Shown here: positions 1-5,558 of the stretch, one piece after another
How positions within the stretch are numbered: position 1 is the stretch's first letter
How the letters are laid out: every line of letters starts with the position of its first letter
Assembly: GCA_900770275.1 (NCBI GenBank)
Contig: CAAGJS010000192.1
Location: forward strand, 1-5,896
Source: Erysipelotrichaceae bacterium
Lineage (GTDB): Bacteria; Bacillota_I; Bacilli_A; Erysipelotrichales; Erysipelotrichaceae
Length of the DNA stretch: 5,896 nucleotides
Direction: 5' to 3'
Notes under the pieces: generated by a model
The model's input: the letters and a program-made list of their open reading frames with translations, nothing else
Database searches by the model: none
Told to the model about the DNA's origin: nothing
Position numbers and translations under genes: made by a program

Positions 1-935
1 ATCTCCTTCAGGATCATCGGCTCCTTGTACCACATGGATCCGATTTCTTCCGGATCACGCATCTCGATATGAATGTCGGCGCCGGTCGGTGTATTGAAGT
101 CGATCGTGCTCGAAGGGCCGAGGGTATAGAACGGGATGCCGTAGTACTTTGCAAGAATGGCGACGCCGCTCGTACCGATCTTGTTGGCAAAGTCGCCATT
201 GGCCGCGATACGGTCGCAGCCGACCATGACGCACTGTACCTTGCCCTGCTTCATGACGAGGCTTGCCATGTTGTCGCAGATGCTTGTGACAGGTACGCCT
301 GCCTTGTAGAGCTCGAATGACGTGAGACGTGCACCCTGCAGAAGGGGACGTGTCTCATCGGAATAGACATGGATGTGCATGCCCTTTTCCTGTGCCATGT
401 ACATCGGTGCCGTCGCTGTTCCATAGCCCAGACATGCCAGATACCCCGCGTTGCAGTGGGTAAGGATCCCGTCACCGTCATGGAGAAGGGTGACGCCATA
501 CTCAGCGATCTTGCGGTTCATGGCGAGGTTTTCTTCGTCGATGGTCTTCGCTTCCTGAACCAGCTTGTCGGCCAGGGTCTTGGGGTCTTCGGGATGATCT
601 TCGACGAACTTCTTCATCCGCTTCAGCGCCCAGGACAGATTGACTGCTGTGGGACGTGAGGTGTTGAGATAATCGGCCTGCTTGTCGAAGGCTTCTTTGA
701 AGGCTTCATAGGACAGATCTGTCTCATGTTTGGCAAGGACCGCCATCGCATAGCCGGCGAAGACACCGATCGCAGGGGCTCCGCGCACCTGCAGAAGCTT
801 GATCGCATCCCACATTGGCTTCTCTTCGCACAGGGTGAGATATTCTTCATGATTTGGAAGTTTCGTCTGGTCGAGGATGACGACACTCATCGCATCGTCG
901 GCCAGCCGGATGACATCGAGCTGTTTACCATTCAT
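1..935 (-). CDS. mtnA: S-methyl-5-thioribose-1-phosphate isomerase family protein (MtnA), 3' end cut by window edge
   Basis: Family role: cytosolic aldose-ketose isomerase converting 5-methylthioribose-1-phosphate to methylthioribulose-1-phosphate in methionine salvage; it belongs to the eIF2B-alpha-like fold. Seen: the minus-strand reading frame runs open from ATG at 935 to the window edge, giving 311 residues without a stop. It has the N-terminal VRGAPAIGV motif (50-58), the catalytic Cys in THCNAG (Cys161) and the catalytic Asp in VGCDRIAANGD (Asp241). These match Cys160 and Asp240 of the Bacillus subtilis enzyme. The RDPEEIGSMWYKEPM stretch near the edge normally precedes the last ~30-40 residues, so little is missing. 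Start choice: an AGAGGA Shine-Dalgarno lies about 8 nt upstream of ATG 935. It has its own promoter and a short leader with no riboswitch. Alternative: the close paralogue acting on 5-deoxyribose-1-phosphate (DrdI) looks very similar and cannot be excluded without neighbouring genes. Confidence 0.93.
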   Translation of the reverse strand, partial: MNGKQLDVIRLADDAMSVVILDQTKLPNHEEYLTLCEEKPMWDAIKLLQVRGAPAIGVFAGYAMAVLAKHETDLSYEAFKEAFDKQADYLNTSRPTAVNLSWALKRMKKFVEDHPEDPKTLADKLVQEAKTIDEENLAMNRKIAEYGVTLLHDGDGILTHCNAGYLACLGYGTATAPMYMAQEKGMHIHVYSDETRPLLQGARLTSFELYKAGVPVTSICDNMASLVMKQGKVQCVMVGCDRIAANGDFANKIGTSGVAILAKYYGIPFYTLGPSSTIDFNTPTGADIHIEMRDPEEIGSMWYKEPMILKE

Positions 936-962
936 TGCATCGTTCCTCTTTCGTACCGTTCT

Positions 963-991
963 ATTTTAATTTGCGGATCGGGTGCTGACAA
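963..991 (-). promoter_or_regulatory. Sigma-A-type promoter of mtnA
   Basis: On the minus strand a TTGTCA -35 box (986-991) and a TAAAAT -10 box (963-968) are separated by exactly 17 bp. Each matches the consensus at five of six positions. Transcription would start near 957, leaving a leader of only about 20 nt before the ATG at 935. This is too short for an S-box or other riboswitch. Confidence 0.7.
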
Positions 992-1010
992 TGCGGGAAT
1001 CAAGCGGTAA

Positions 1011-1031
1011 TGAAAACATTTTCAGAAAATG
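1011..1031. repeat. Nested palindromes between the divergent promoters (candidate operator)
   Basis: Two perfect inverted repeats overlap. TGAAAA-CA-TTTTCA covers 1011-1024, and CATTTTC-A-GAAAATG covers 1017-1031. The pair lies upstream of both the mtnA -35 box (986-991) and the T-box promoter -35 box (1037-1042), about 20 bp from one and 6 bp from the other. The position suits a shared regulator site, but no regulator is identified and the AT-rich composition makes chance palindromes more likely. Confidence 0.35.
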
Positions 1032-1036
1032 GATGA

Positions 1037-1065
1037 TTGACACCGCATCAAAACCGAATTACCAT
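1037..1065 (+). promoter_or_regulatory. Sigma-A-type promoter of the T-box/trpXYZ transcript
   Basis: A perfect TTGACA -35 box (1037-1042) is followed after 17 bp by TACCAT (1060-1065), which matches TATAAT at four positions including the key A2 and T6. Transcription would begin near 1072, just before the first recognisable T-box elements. The next tRNA-responsive element downstream is the terminator at 1316-1355. Confidence 0.65.
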
Positions 1066-1071
1066 AAGCCC

Positions 1072-1355
1072 ATACAGAAAACCAACGACGAAGACGAGTA
1101 GCGTATGGTTGTGCCGTAAGAGAGTTCCCGGCTGGTGTGAAGGGAACCGGCAGACATTCGTGAATGGACTTCAGCAGGGCTGCCTGAACGGAGTAATCCA
1201 AGTACGGCGGACGGGGATCCGACCTGTTATCAGACGGACACGCATGATGGTGCGCGAAGCGAGTGGACATGTCCCAAGAAGGCATGTCAATCAGGGTGGT
1301 ATCGCAGAAGTTTTCCGGCTTTTGTCCCTAACAGGGATGAAAGTCGTTTTTATTT
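1072..1355 (+). promoter_or_regulatory. T-box riboswitch, Trp specifier (UGG), controlling trpXYZ
   Basis: This leader RNA binds uncharged tRNA and turns on transcription by antitermination. Seen in order: the S-turn AGTA (1097-1100) faces GAA (1162-1164), forming the loop-E part of the specifier loop. The helix above pairs 1101-1107 with 1155-1161 with one T-T mismatch. The distal part has an AGAGAG bulge (1119-1124), stem TTCCC/GGGAA and loop with GGTGTGAA, the tRNA-elbow contact. Directly after GAA is TGG (1165-1167) followed by A, so the specifier reads Trp. Stem III is an 8-bp hairpin (1266-1273 with 1281-1288). The T-box core is at 1293-1306. Antiterminator: 1293-1296 pairs with 1326-1329 and 1304-1310 with 1319-1325, around a UGGUAUC bulge. 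This excludes 1316-1346, the terminator. The start is the inferred transcription start, not a seen boundary. The lower part of Stem I and Stem II were not resolved by eye. Confidence 0.93.
1316..1355 (+). terminator. Intrinsic terminator of the T-box leader
   Basis: A 14-bp hairpin pairs 1316-1329 with 1333-1346 around an AAC loop. It contains three G-U wobbles and no mismatch, and TTTTTATTT follows (1347-1355). Its 5' arm contains GTCCCT, which in the alternative fold pairs with AGGG of the T-box. This gives the standard mutually exclusive off and on states. Confidence 0.92.
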
Positions 1356-1396
1356 CAGAGGAGTCTGGCAGCTCTTCTGACATCTGCCGCCTTGCA

Positions 1397-1402
1397 AAGG
1401 AG
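1397..1402 (+). promoter_or_regulatory. Ribosome binding site of trpX, decides the start
   Basis: AAGGAG lies 7 nt before ATG 1410. The in-frame ATG at 1404 would be only 1 nt away and the TTG at 1392 lies upstream of the site, so both are poor starts. ATG 1410 also gives a normal short, positively charged signal-peptide N-terminus (MFNKSMINR). Confidence 0.8.
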
Positions 1403-1409
1403 AATGGTT

Positions 1410-2477
1410 ATGTTTAACAAATCTATGATCAATCGTATTGCGGCAGCAGCTTTGTCTCTCTCTCTTGCGGCATGCGGGTCTTCCTCCGCTGCCACCGCCT
1501 CTTCCTCTTCCGCTTCTTCCTCATCTTCTTCTGCATCGGCTTCTTCTTCCGCCTCGACTGCCGGGGCTTCCTACAAGGTAGCCATCGTCAAGCAGCTCGA
1601 CCACGCATCGCTCGATGAAATTGCCAACGCCATTACGGCGGAACTGGATCGCCTCGCTGAAGAGAATGGCGTCACGATTGATTATGGCGAAGTTTACTCG
1701 GGGCAGAACGATGCCACGACGCTTTCCCAGATCGGTTCGCAGGTCATTGGTGATAATGTTGATGTCATCATTCCGATTGCGACGCTGGCCGCTCAGACGA
1801 TGACCGTTGCGGCGCAGGACAGTAAGACGCCGGTTGTGTTTGCGGCAATCTCGGATCCGGACAGTGCGGATCTGACGGGTCTTGATTATGTGACCGGTAC
1901 TTCGGATGCGCTGAATACGGAACAGATCATGGACATGATCTTCATGGCTAATCCGGATGCGAAGAAGATCGGACTTCTCTATTCCCAGTCCGAAGCCAAC
2001 TCGACCAAGCCGATTGAACAGGCAAAGGAATATCTCGATGCCAAGGGCATTGAATATGTCGAAGCGACGGCGAATACCAATGACGAAGTCATCACGGCTG
2101 CTTCAACACTGATTTCGGATGGTGTCGATGCGGTATTTACGCCGACGGACAATGTGATCATGGCTGCGGAACTTGCGATTGCGCCAATGTTTGCGGATGC
2201 GGGCATTCCTCACTATACGGGTGCCGATTCCTTCGTACGCAACGGTGCCTTCGCTACCTGCGGCGTCAACTATACGGACCTTGGCACGGAAACAGCAGAT
2301 CTTGCCTATAAGGCACTGACCGGCGGCATTGAGGCAACGGGCTATGCAGGCACCTATGAAGTGATGCCTGGTGGAATCATTACGGTTAACAGTGAGACGG
2401 CTGCGGCGCTGGGTCTGGATGGATCGATCTTCGATTCGCTTGGCACCGTCAGTGAAGTGACGACGACGGAGGACTAA
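1410..2477 (+). CDS. trpX: Tryptophan ABC transporter substrate-binding lipoprotein (TrpX-like)
   Basis: Predicted role: a membrane-anchored extracellular receptor that captures the substrate and hands it to the permease. Seen: 355 aa with a short basic N-terminus, hydrophobic core and lipobox LAAC, the lipidated Cys being residue 22. A low-complexity Ser/Ala/Thr linker (23-54) follows, then a two-lobed periplasmic-binding fold starting at YKVAIVKQLDHASLDEI (from 55). Other family features include DVIIPIATLAAQTM, TPVVFAAISDP, KKIGLLYSQSEANS and AVFTPTDNVI. This is the ABC_sub_bind family (PF04392, COG2984), which includes streptococcal TrpX. The substrate is inferred from the Trp T-box upstream, not from the protein. 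The predicted protein contains no tryptophan at all. The stop lies 9 nt before the permease start in the same frame, so the two are surely co-transcribed. Without the T-box it would be called a generic COG2984 receptor. Confidence 0.9.
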   Translation: MFNKSMINRIAAAALSLSLAACGSSSAATASSSSASSSSSSASASSSASTAGASYKVAIVKQLDHASLDEIANAITAELDRLAEENGVTIDYGEVYSGQNDATTLSQIGSQVIGDNVDVIIPIATLAAQTMTVAAQDSKTPVVFAAISDPDSADLTGLDYVTGTSDALNTEQIMDMIFMANPDAKKIGLLYSQSEANSTKPIEQAKEYLDAKGIEYVEATANTNDEVITAASTLISDGVDAVFTPTDNVIMAAELAIAPMFADAGIPHYTGADSFVRNGAFATCGVNYTDLGTETADLAYKALTGGIEATGYAGTYEVMPGGIITVNSETAAALGLDGSIFDSLGTVSEVTTTED

Positions 2478-2486
2478 TATTCGCGC

Positions 2487-3386
2487 ATGGTGGGAATTCT
2501 TGAAATGGCTCTGCAGCTGGGCAGTATCTATGCTCTGACGGCACTTGCCCTGTTTATCAGCTATCGCATCCTGGATATCGCCGATCTCAGTACCGATGGA
2601 TGCTTCATTCTGGGGATGGCGGTGTCGGTTCATGCCGCGTCCCTGGGCCATCCGTGGCTTGGCATCGTTCTGGCCCTGATTTCGGGTTGGGCGGTTGGCT
2701 TTGTAACAGCCTTTCTGCAGACGCGTCTTGCGGTTCCTTCCATTCTGGCCGGTATCGTTACCAATACCGGCCTTTACACGGTGAACCTGATGGCGATGGG
2801 CTGGAGAAATAATCTGTCGCTGCTCAAGACGAATACGATCTTTACGCTGTTTACGGTGGGCGGCGACTTCTCGTCGCTGTTGTTGGCGGGAATCGTTCTT
2901 GTTGTGTGCATGGTGTTTGTGCGCTGGTTTCTGTCGACGCGGCTCGGTCTTTCTTTGCGGGCGACGGGCGATAACAGTGCCATGGTATCGGCTTCCTCGA
3001 TCAATCCTGCCTTTATGATTACGATCGGGCTGATGATGGCCAACGGCTTTACGGCGCTCAGCGGCGCCCTGATCGGTCAGTATCAGCGTTCCAGTGACAT
3101 CAATGCCGGCACGGGCATCGTGACGATTGCGCTTGCGACATTGATCATTGGCGAGGTGCTGGTGCAGGGAAAGAAGAGTCTGACCCGCGGCATCATCGGC
3201 TGCTTTGTGGGCAATGTTGTTTATCGTTTGATCTATGCGATTGTGCTTAAGACGCGGATCGTTCCGATCGAGGGTCTGAAACTGATGACGGCCATTATCG
3301 TAGCCATTGCCATCGCGGCGCCAGAGATCAGGAAGAAGGCCGCCCTTCATCAGAGGATCCGGAAGGAGATGCGTGACGATGCTTAA
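2487..3386 (+). CDS. trpY: Tryptophan ABC transporter permease (TrpY-like)
   Basis: Predicted role: the membrane channel of the importer, probably acting as a dimer. Seen: 299 aa and strongly hydrophobic, with several membrane segments (about 10-25, 38-52, 57-77, 82-103, 129-149, 173-196, 208-226, 235-254 and 264-279). Family signatures are ADLSTDGCFILG (32-43), PSILAGIVTNTGLYTVNLM (84-102) and the cytoplasmic coupling region TRLGLSLRATGDNSAM (151-166). These match the COG4120 permeases of the branched-chain/ribose transporter superfamily (BPD_transp_2). The tail is charged and cytoplasmic (281-299). Start: the best ribosome site is GGAGG in the end of trpX, 14 nt before ATG 2487, which is rather long. 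ATG 2505 (residue 7) is the alternative. The last 8 nt overlap the ATPase gene, which suggests translational coupling. Substrate assignment rests on the leader. Confidence 0.9.
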   Translation: MVGILEMALQLGSIYALTALALFISYRILDIADLSTDGCFILGMAVSVHAASLGHPWLGIVLALISGWAVGFVTAFLQTRLAVPSILAGIVTNTGLYTVNLMAMGWRNNLSLLKTNTIFTLFTVGGDFSSLLLAGIVLVVCMVFVRWFLSTRLGLSLRATGDNSAMVSASSINPAFMITIGLMMANGFTALSGALIGQYQRSSDINAGTGIVTIALATLIIGEVLVQGKKSLTRGIIGCFVGNVVYRLIYAIVLKTRIVPIEGLKLMTAIIVAIAIAAPEIRKKAALHQRIRKEMRDDA

Positions 3387-4173
3387 GCTGGAACATATTT
3401 CCAAGACATTCAATCCCGGAACGATCAATGCCAAGACAGCGCTCGATGATCTGTCCCTGACGGCGGAAGATGGCGATTTCATTACGATCGTCGGCGATAA
3501 CGGTGCGGGCAAGAGTACGCTGTTCAATGCGATTGCGGGAAGGTTCCTGGTGGATCAGGGGAAGATCATTCTCGATGGGCAGAATATTACCTTCGTGCCG
3601 GAATTTAAGCGTGCCAAATACATGGGCCAGATGTTTCAGGATCCGCTGCGCGGAACGGCGCCGCATATGACGATTGAAGAAAATCTCGCGATGGCGTATC
3701 TGCGTGCGGGTGAGTCGCATGCTTTTTCGCGGATCACAAAGGCTGATGAGCAGCTGTTTCAGGAAAAGCTTGCGGCTCTAAACATGGGATTGGAAGATCG
3801 TATGCATACGCCGGTCGGCACGCTGTCAGGCGGGCAGCGGCAGGCGCTGACATTACTGATGGCGACGATCGTTCCGCCGAAGCTGTTACTGCTCGATGAA
3901 CATACGGCGGCACTGGATCCGGCTGCGGCGGAAAAGATCATGAACCTGACAAAGCAGATCGTCTCCTCTCAGCATACGACCTGTCTCATGGTGACCCACA
4001 ATATGCACCAGGCGATTGATACAGGCAACCGCATGTTGATGATGCGGCAGGGGAAGATCGTCCTGGATCTGAAGGGTGAAGAGAAAGCGCATCTGACGAT
4101 TGAGGATCTGCAGAAGAGGTTCAAAGAATCCGCGACCGCTCTCGATAATGATCGTATACTGTTGTCGGAGTGA
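3379..4173 (+). CDS. trpZ: Tryptophan ABC transporter ATP-binding protein (TrpZ-like)
   Basis: Predicted role: the cytosolic ATPase driving import. Seen: 264 aa with a complete nucleotide-binding domain. Walker A is GDNGAGKST (39-47), the Q-loop Gln is Gln87 in MFQDP, the signature is LSGGQ (149-153), and Walker B is LLLLDEHTAALDP (169-181) with catalytic Glu174. The H-loop His is His207 in MVTHNM. His-Thr after the Walker B Glu, in place of the usual Pro-Thr, is typical of the COG1101 ATPases that partner COG2984/COG4120 proteins. Start: ATG 3379 has GGAAGGAG 10 nt upstream, inside the end of the permease gene. An upstream in-frame start exists but would extend the overlap and add 24 non-homologous residues. 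The permease stop overlaps the start as ATGCTTAA. The protein has no tryptophan residues. Confidence 0.92.
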   Translation: MLKLEHISKTFNPGTINAKTALDDLSLTAEDGDFITIVGDNGAGKSTLFNAIAGRFLVDQGKIILDGQNITFVPEFKRAKYMGQMFQDPLRGTAPHMTIEENLAMAYLRAGESHAFSRITKADEQLFQEKLAALNMGLEDRMHTPVGTLSGGQRQALTLLMATIVPPKLLLLDEHTAALDPAAAEKIMNLTKQIVSSQHTTCLMVTHNMHQAIDTGNRMLMMRQGKIVLDLKGEEKAHLTIEDLQKRFKESATALDNDRILLSE

Positions 4174-4188
4174 GAGGATTTGGATTCT

Positions 4189-4674
4189 ATGGCAAAAAAG
4201 GAAGATAAAACCAATGCGATGCGGATGCTGGATACGGCCGGCATCACGTATCAGGTACATACCTATCCGGTAGAGGATGGGGCCATTGATGCGGTGTCGG
4301 TGGCGAAGAAGTGCGGCGAAGATCCGGAACAGGTGTTCAAGACGCTGGTGACCGAGGGCAGTGATCACAATCACTATGTCTTCGTTGTGCCGGCGGAAGA
4401 ACATCTGGATCTGAAGGTATGTGCACGTGCGGTCGGCGTGAAAGCGGTGGAGATGATTCCGCAGAAGGAACTGCTCAAGACAACCGGGTATATTCATGGC
4501 GGCTGTTCGCCGATCGGGATGAAGAAGAAGTTTGTCACGGTCTATGATGAGACGATTGTGCTGTTTGATACGGTTCTGGTGTCTGGCGGACGGGTTGGTC
4601 TGCAGGTGGAAGTAAAGCCGGATGATCTCATTAAAATTACCGATGGCATGACGGCGCCGATTGGAATTGAATAG
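4189..4674 (+). CDS. ybaK: YbaK/EbsC-type Cys-tRNA(Pro) deacylase
   Basis: Family role: a free-standing editing domain that hydrolyses mischarged tRNA, classically Cys-tRNA(Pro), in the cytosol. Seen: 161 aa, the usual full length. The conserved lysine lies in QVFKTLV (Lys51). KVCARAVGVKAVEM (76-89) and GGCSPIGMKKK (104-114) correspond to the family's GG.SP.G.KK motif. DTVLVSGGRVGLQVEVKPDDL near the C-terminus is also characteristic. Start: ATG 4189 has AGAGGA 10 nt upstream, while the TTG at 4180 sits only 1 nt from that site. The gene begins 15 nt after the ATPase stop, with no terminator between, so it is probably the fourth gene of the Trp T-box transcript. Substrate specificity varies in this family and is not proven by sequence. 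The protein has no tryptophan. Confidence 0.92.
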   Translation: MAKKEDKTNAMRMLDTAGITYQVHTYPVEDGAIDAVSVAKKCGEDPEQVFKTLVTEGSDHNHYVFVVPAEEHLDLKVCARAVGVKAVEMIPQKELLKTTGYIHGGCSPIGMKKKFVTVYDETIVLFDTVLVSGGRVGLQVEVKPDDLIKITDGMTAPIGIE

Positions 4675-4712
4675 GATGCGGACTATCATAGATAGCGAAG
4701 GCAGGATTTGAT

Positions 4713-5420
4713 ATGAAGTGTCCGCAATGTGGATTTGAAAATAAAGAAGGCGCTCTGTACTGTGCAAACTGCGGTACGAAGCTGCCGGTGGAAGAGCCGG
4801 AAGTAAAGGATGAAGAAGTAAAGCCTGAAGAAAAACCGGAAGAGAAAAAGGAAGAGAGTGATGGTATCTCCATCATGGCTTTGCACAGGGATCCCGAGCC
4901 GGTTGAGACCCGTGAAGTGACGGTTCATGTAAAGCCGGTTCAGGATGCGGAGGTAAAGACGCAGCCACAGCCAGCGCCGGAACCGGAACCGAAACCTGCC
5001 GCGGTGATACAGGAACCGGTGGAGGCCGAGATTCCCAAGGAACCGGAAGAGGAACTTTCGGCGAAGGAACAGAGACAGAAGGAGATCAAGAATTTGCCGC
5101 GGCGCTATCGTCCGATTTCGATGTGGGGCTATCTGATCTATCTTCTGCTGTTGAGCTGTGTGCCGTATGTGATTGGAGCGCTGTTAGTAAAGTATTACAG
5201 CGGAGCGGTTACGGGCTCTTGGAAGACGGTGCTTTCCATCAGCGGTCCGCTGCTTCATGCGCTGTTTCTGCTGTTCTTTTCCTTTGTGCCGCGCAACGTG
5301 AATGTGCGTGCTTTTGCACGGGCGTGGTTCATCTTTCTGGTGATCATTGTTCTGGTTCTTGTATTTACGGGAAATCTGGAACAGGTGATTGCATTCCTTG
5401 AGAGTTTCCCAAAACGGTAA
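4713..5420 (+). CDS. Zinc-ribbon membrane protein of unknown function
   Basis: Function not recognised. Seen: 235 aa in three parts. The N-terminus is a zinc ribbon of the MKCPQCG...YCANCG type, with four ligand cysteines at 3, 6, 17 and 20. Residues 25-120 form a low-complexity acidic and Pro/Glu/Lys/Val-rich linker with repeats such as VKPEEKPEEKK and PEPEPKP, probably disordered. Then come a basic patch (LPRRYRP, 128-134) and three predicted membrane helices (about 137-159, 172-192 and 200-220). No signal peptide is present, so the ribbon is likely cytosolic. Start: AAGGCAGGA lies about 6 nt upstream of ATG 4713. The gene starts 38 nt after ybaK and no terminator separates them. Small zinc-ribbon plus membrane proteins are widespread in Bacillota; they are sometimes described as sensors or scaffolds, but that is not evidence for this one. 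Confidence 0.88.
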   Translation: MKCPQCGFENKEGALYCANCGTKLPVEEPEVKDEEVKPEEKPEEKKEESDGISIMALHRDPEPVETREVTVHVKPVQDAEVKTQPQPAPEPEPKPAAVIQEPVEAEIPKEPEEELSAKEQRQKEIKNLPRRYRPISMWGYLIYLLLLSCVPYVIGALLVKYYSGAVTGSWKTVLSISGPLLHALFLLFFSFVPRNVNVRAFARAWFIFLVIIVLVLVFTGNLEQVIAFLESFPKR

Positions 5421-5466
5421 CAAATGTTACGAAATCGTTCGAAATTCGAAGAAATATAGGATAAAT
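5421..5466. repeat. 10-bp-phased AAAT repeats upstream of the HTH gene
   Basis: Four decamers begin with CAAAT or GAAAT at 5421, 5431, 5441 and 5451, and a fifth AAAT follows at 5463. Two TTCGAA palindromes (5438-5443 and 5445-5450) lie within the array. The spacing equals one turn of B-DNA, so all AAA steps face the same side of the helix. The array ends about 26 bp before the -35 box of the next gene. It could be curved DNA or a regulator-binding array; neither is shown. Confidence 0.5.
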
Positions 5467-5491
5467 ACTAAACTTTATAAAACTTTTCCTA

Positions 5492-5519
5492 TCGACATGT
5501 GGTATAAAACAAATATAAT
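5492..5519 (+). promoter_or_regulatory. Sigma-A-type promoter of the HTH gene
   Basis: TCGACA (5492-5497, one mismatch to TTGACA) is followed after 16 bp by a perfect TATAAT (5514-5519). Transcription would start near 5526 in a T-rich stretch, leaving a leader of about 33 nt with GGGAAGGA (5546-5553) just before ATG 5559. The T-run 5519-5526 has no hairpin before it and is not a terminator. Confidence 0.7.
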
Positions 5520-5558
5520 TTTTTTTGTTTTTCCACTTGCGGAGAGGGAAGGAATTTA

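Noticed and set aside
936..1071. SAM (S-box) riboswitch upstream of mtnA
   Set aside because: The mtnA promoter lies at 963-991, leaving too short a leader, and no S-box elements were seen on the minus strand.
1164..1166. Reading the specifier as ATG (methionine), attractive because mtnA is next door and UGGU would pair with an A73 tRNA
   Set aside because: The loop-E pairing uses GAA opposite AGTA, so the first free triplet is TGG, followed by the usual A. ATG would consume a base of GAA and be followed by G. The importer family also fits Trp.
1037..1417. A 126-codon plus-strand frame across the leader
   Set aside because: It begins in the promoter and runs through the T-box and its terminator. 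The base pairing of the RNA explains the sequence and no ribosome site is present.
2103..3527. A 474-codon open frame on the minus strand opposite trpX, trpY and the start of trpZ
   Set aside because: The translation is rich in Arg, His, Asn and Gln with no domain or hydrophobic core, and it spans three convincing genes. It is a shadow of the plus-strand codon bias.
4685..4697. CTATC-ATA-GATAG inverted repeat between ybaK and the zinc-ribbon gene as a terminator
   Set aside because: Only five base pairs with a 3-nt loop and no T-run after it.
3886..4767. A 293-codon open frame on the minus strand opposite trpZ and ybaK
   Set aside because: Same reasoning: His/Arg/Ile-rich, no recognisable motif, and opposite two genes with intact family motifs.
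5519..5532. T-rich run as a terminator of the zinc-ribbon gene
   Set aside because: No stable hairpin precedes it. It directly follows a TATAAT box and fits the transcription start of the HTH gene.
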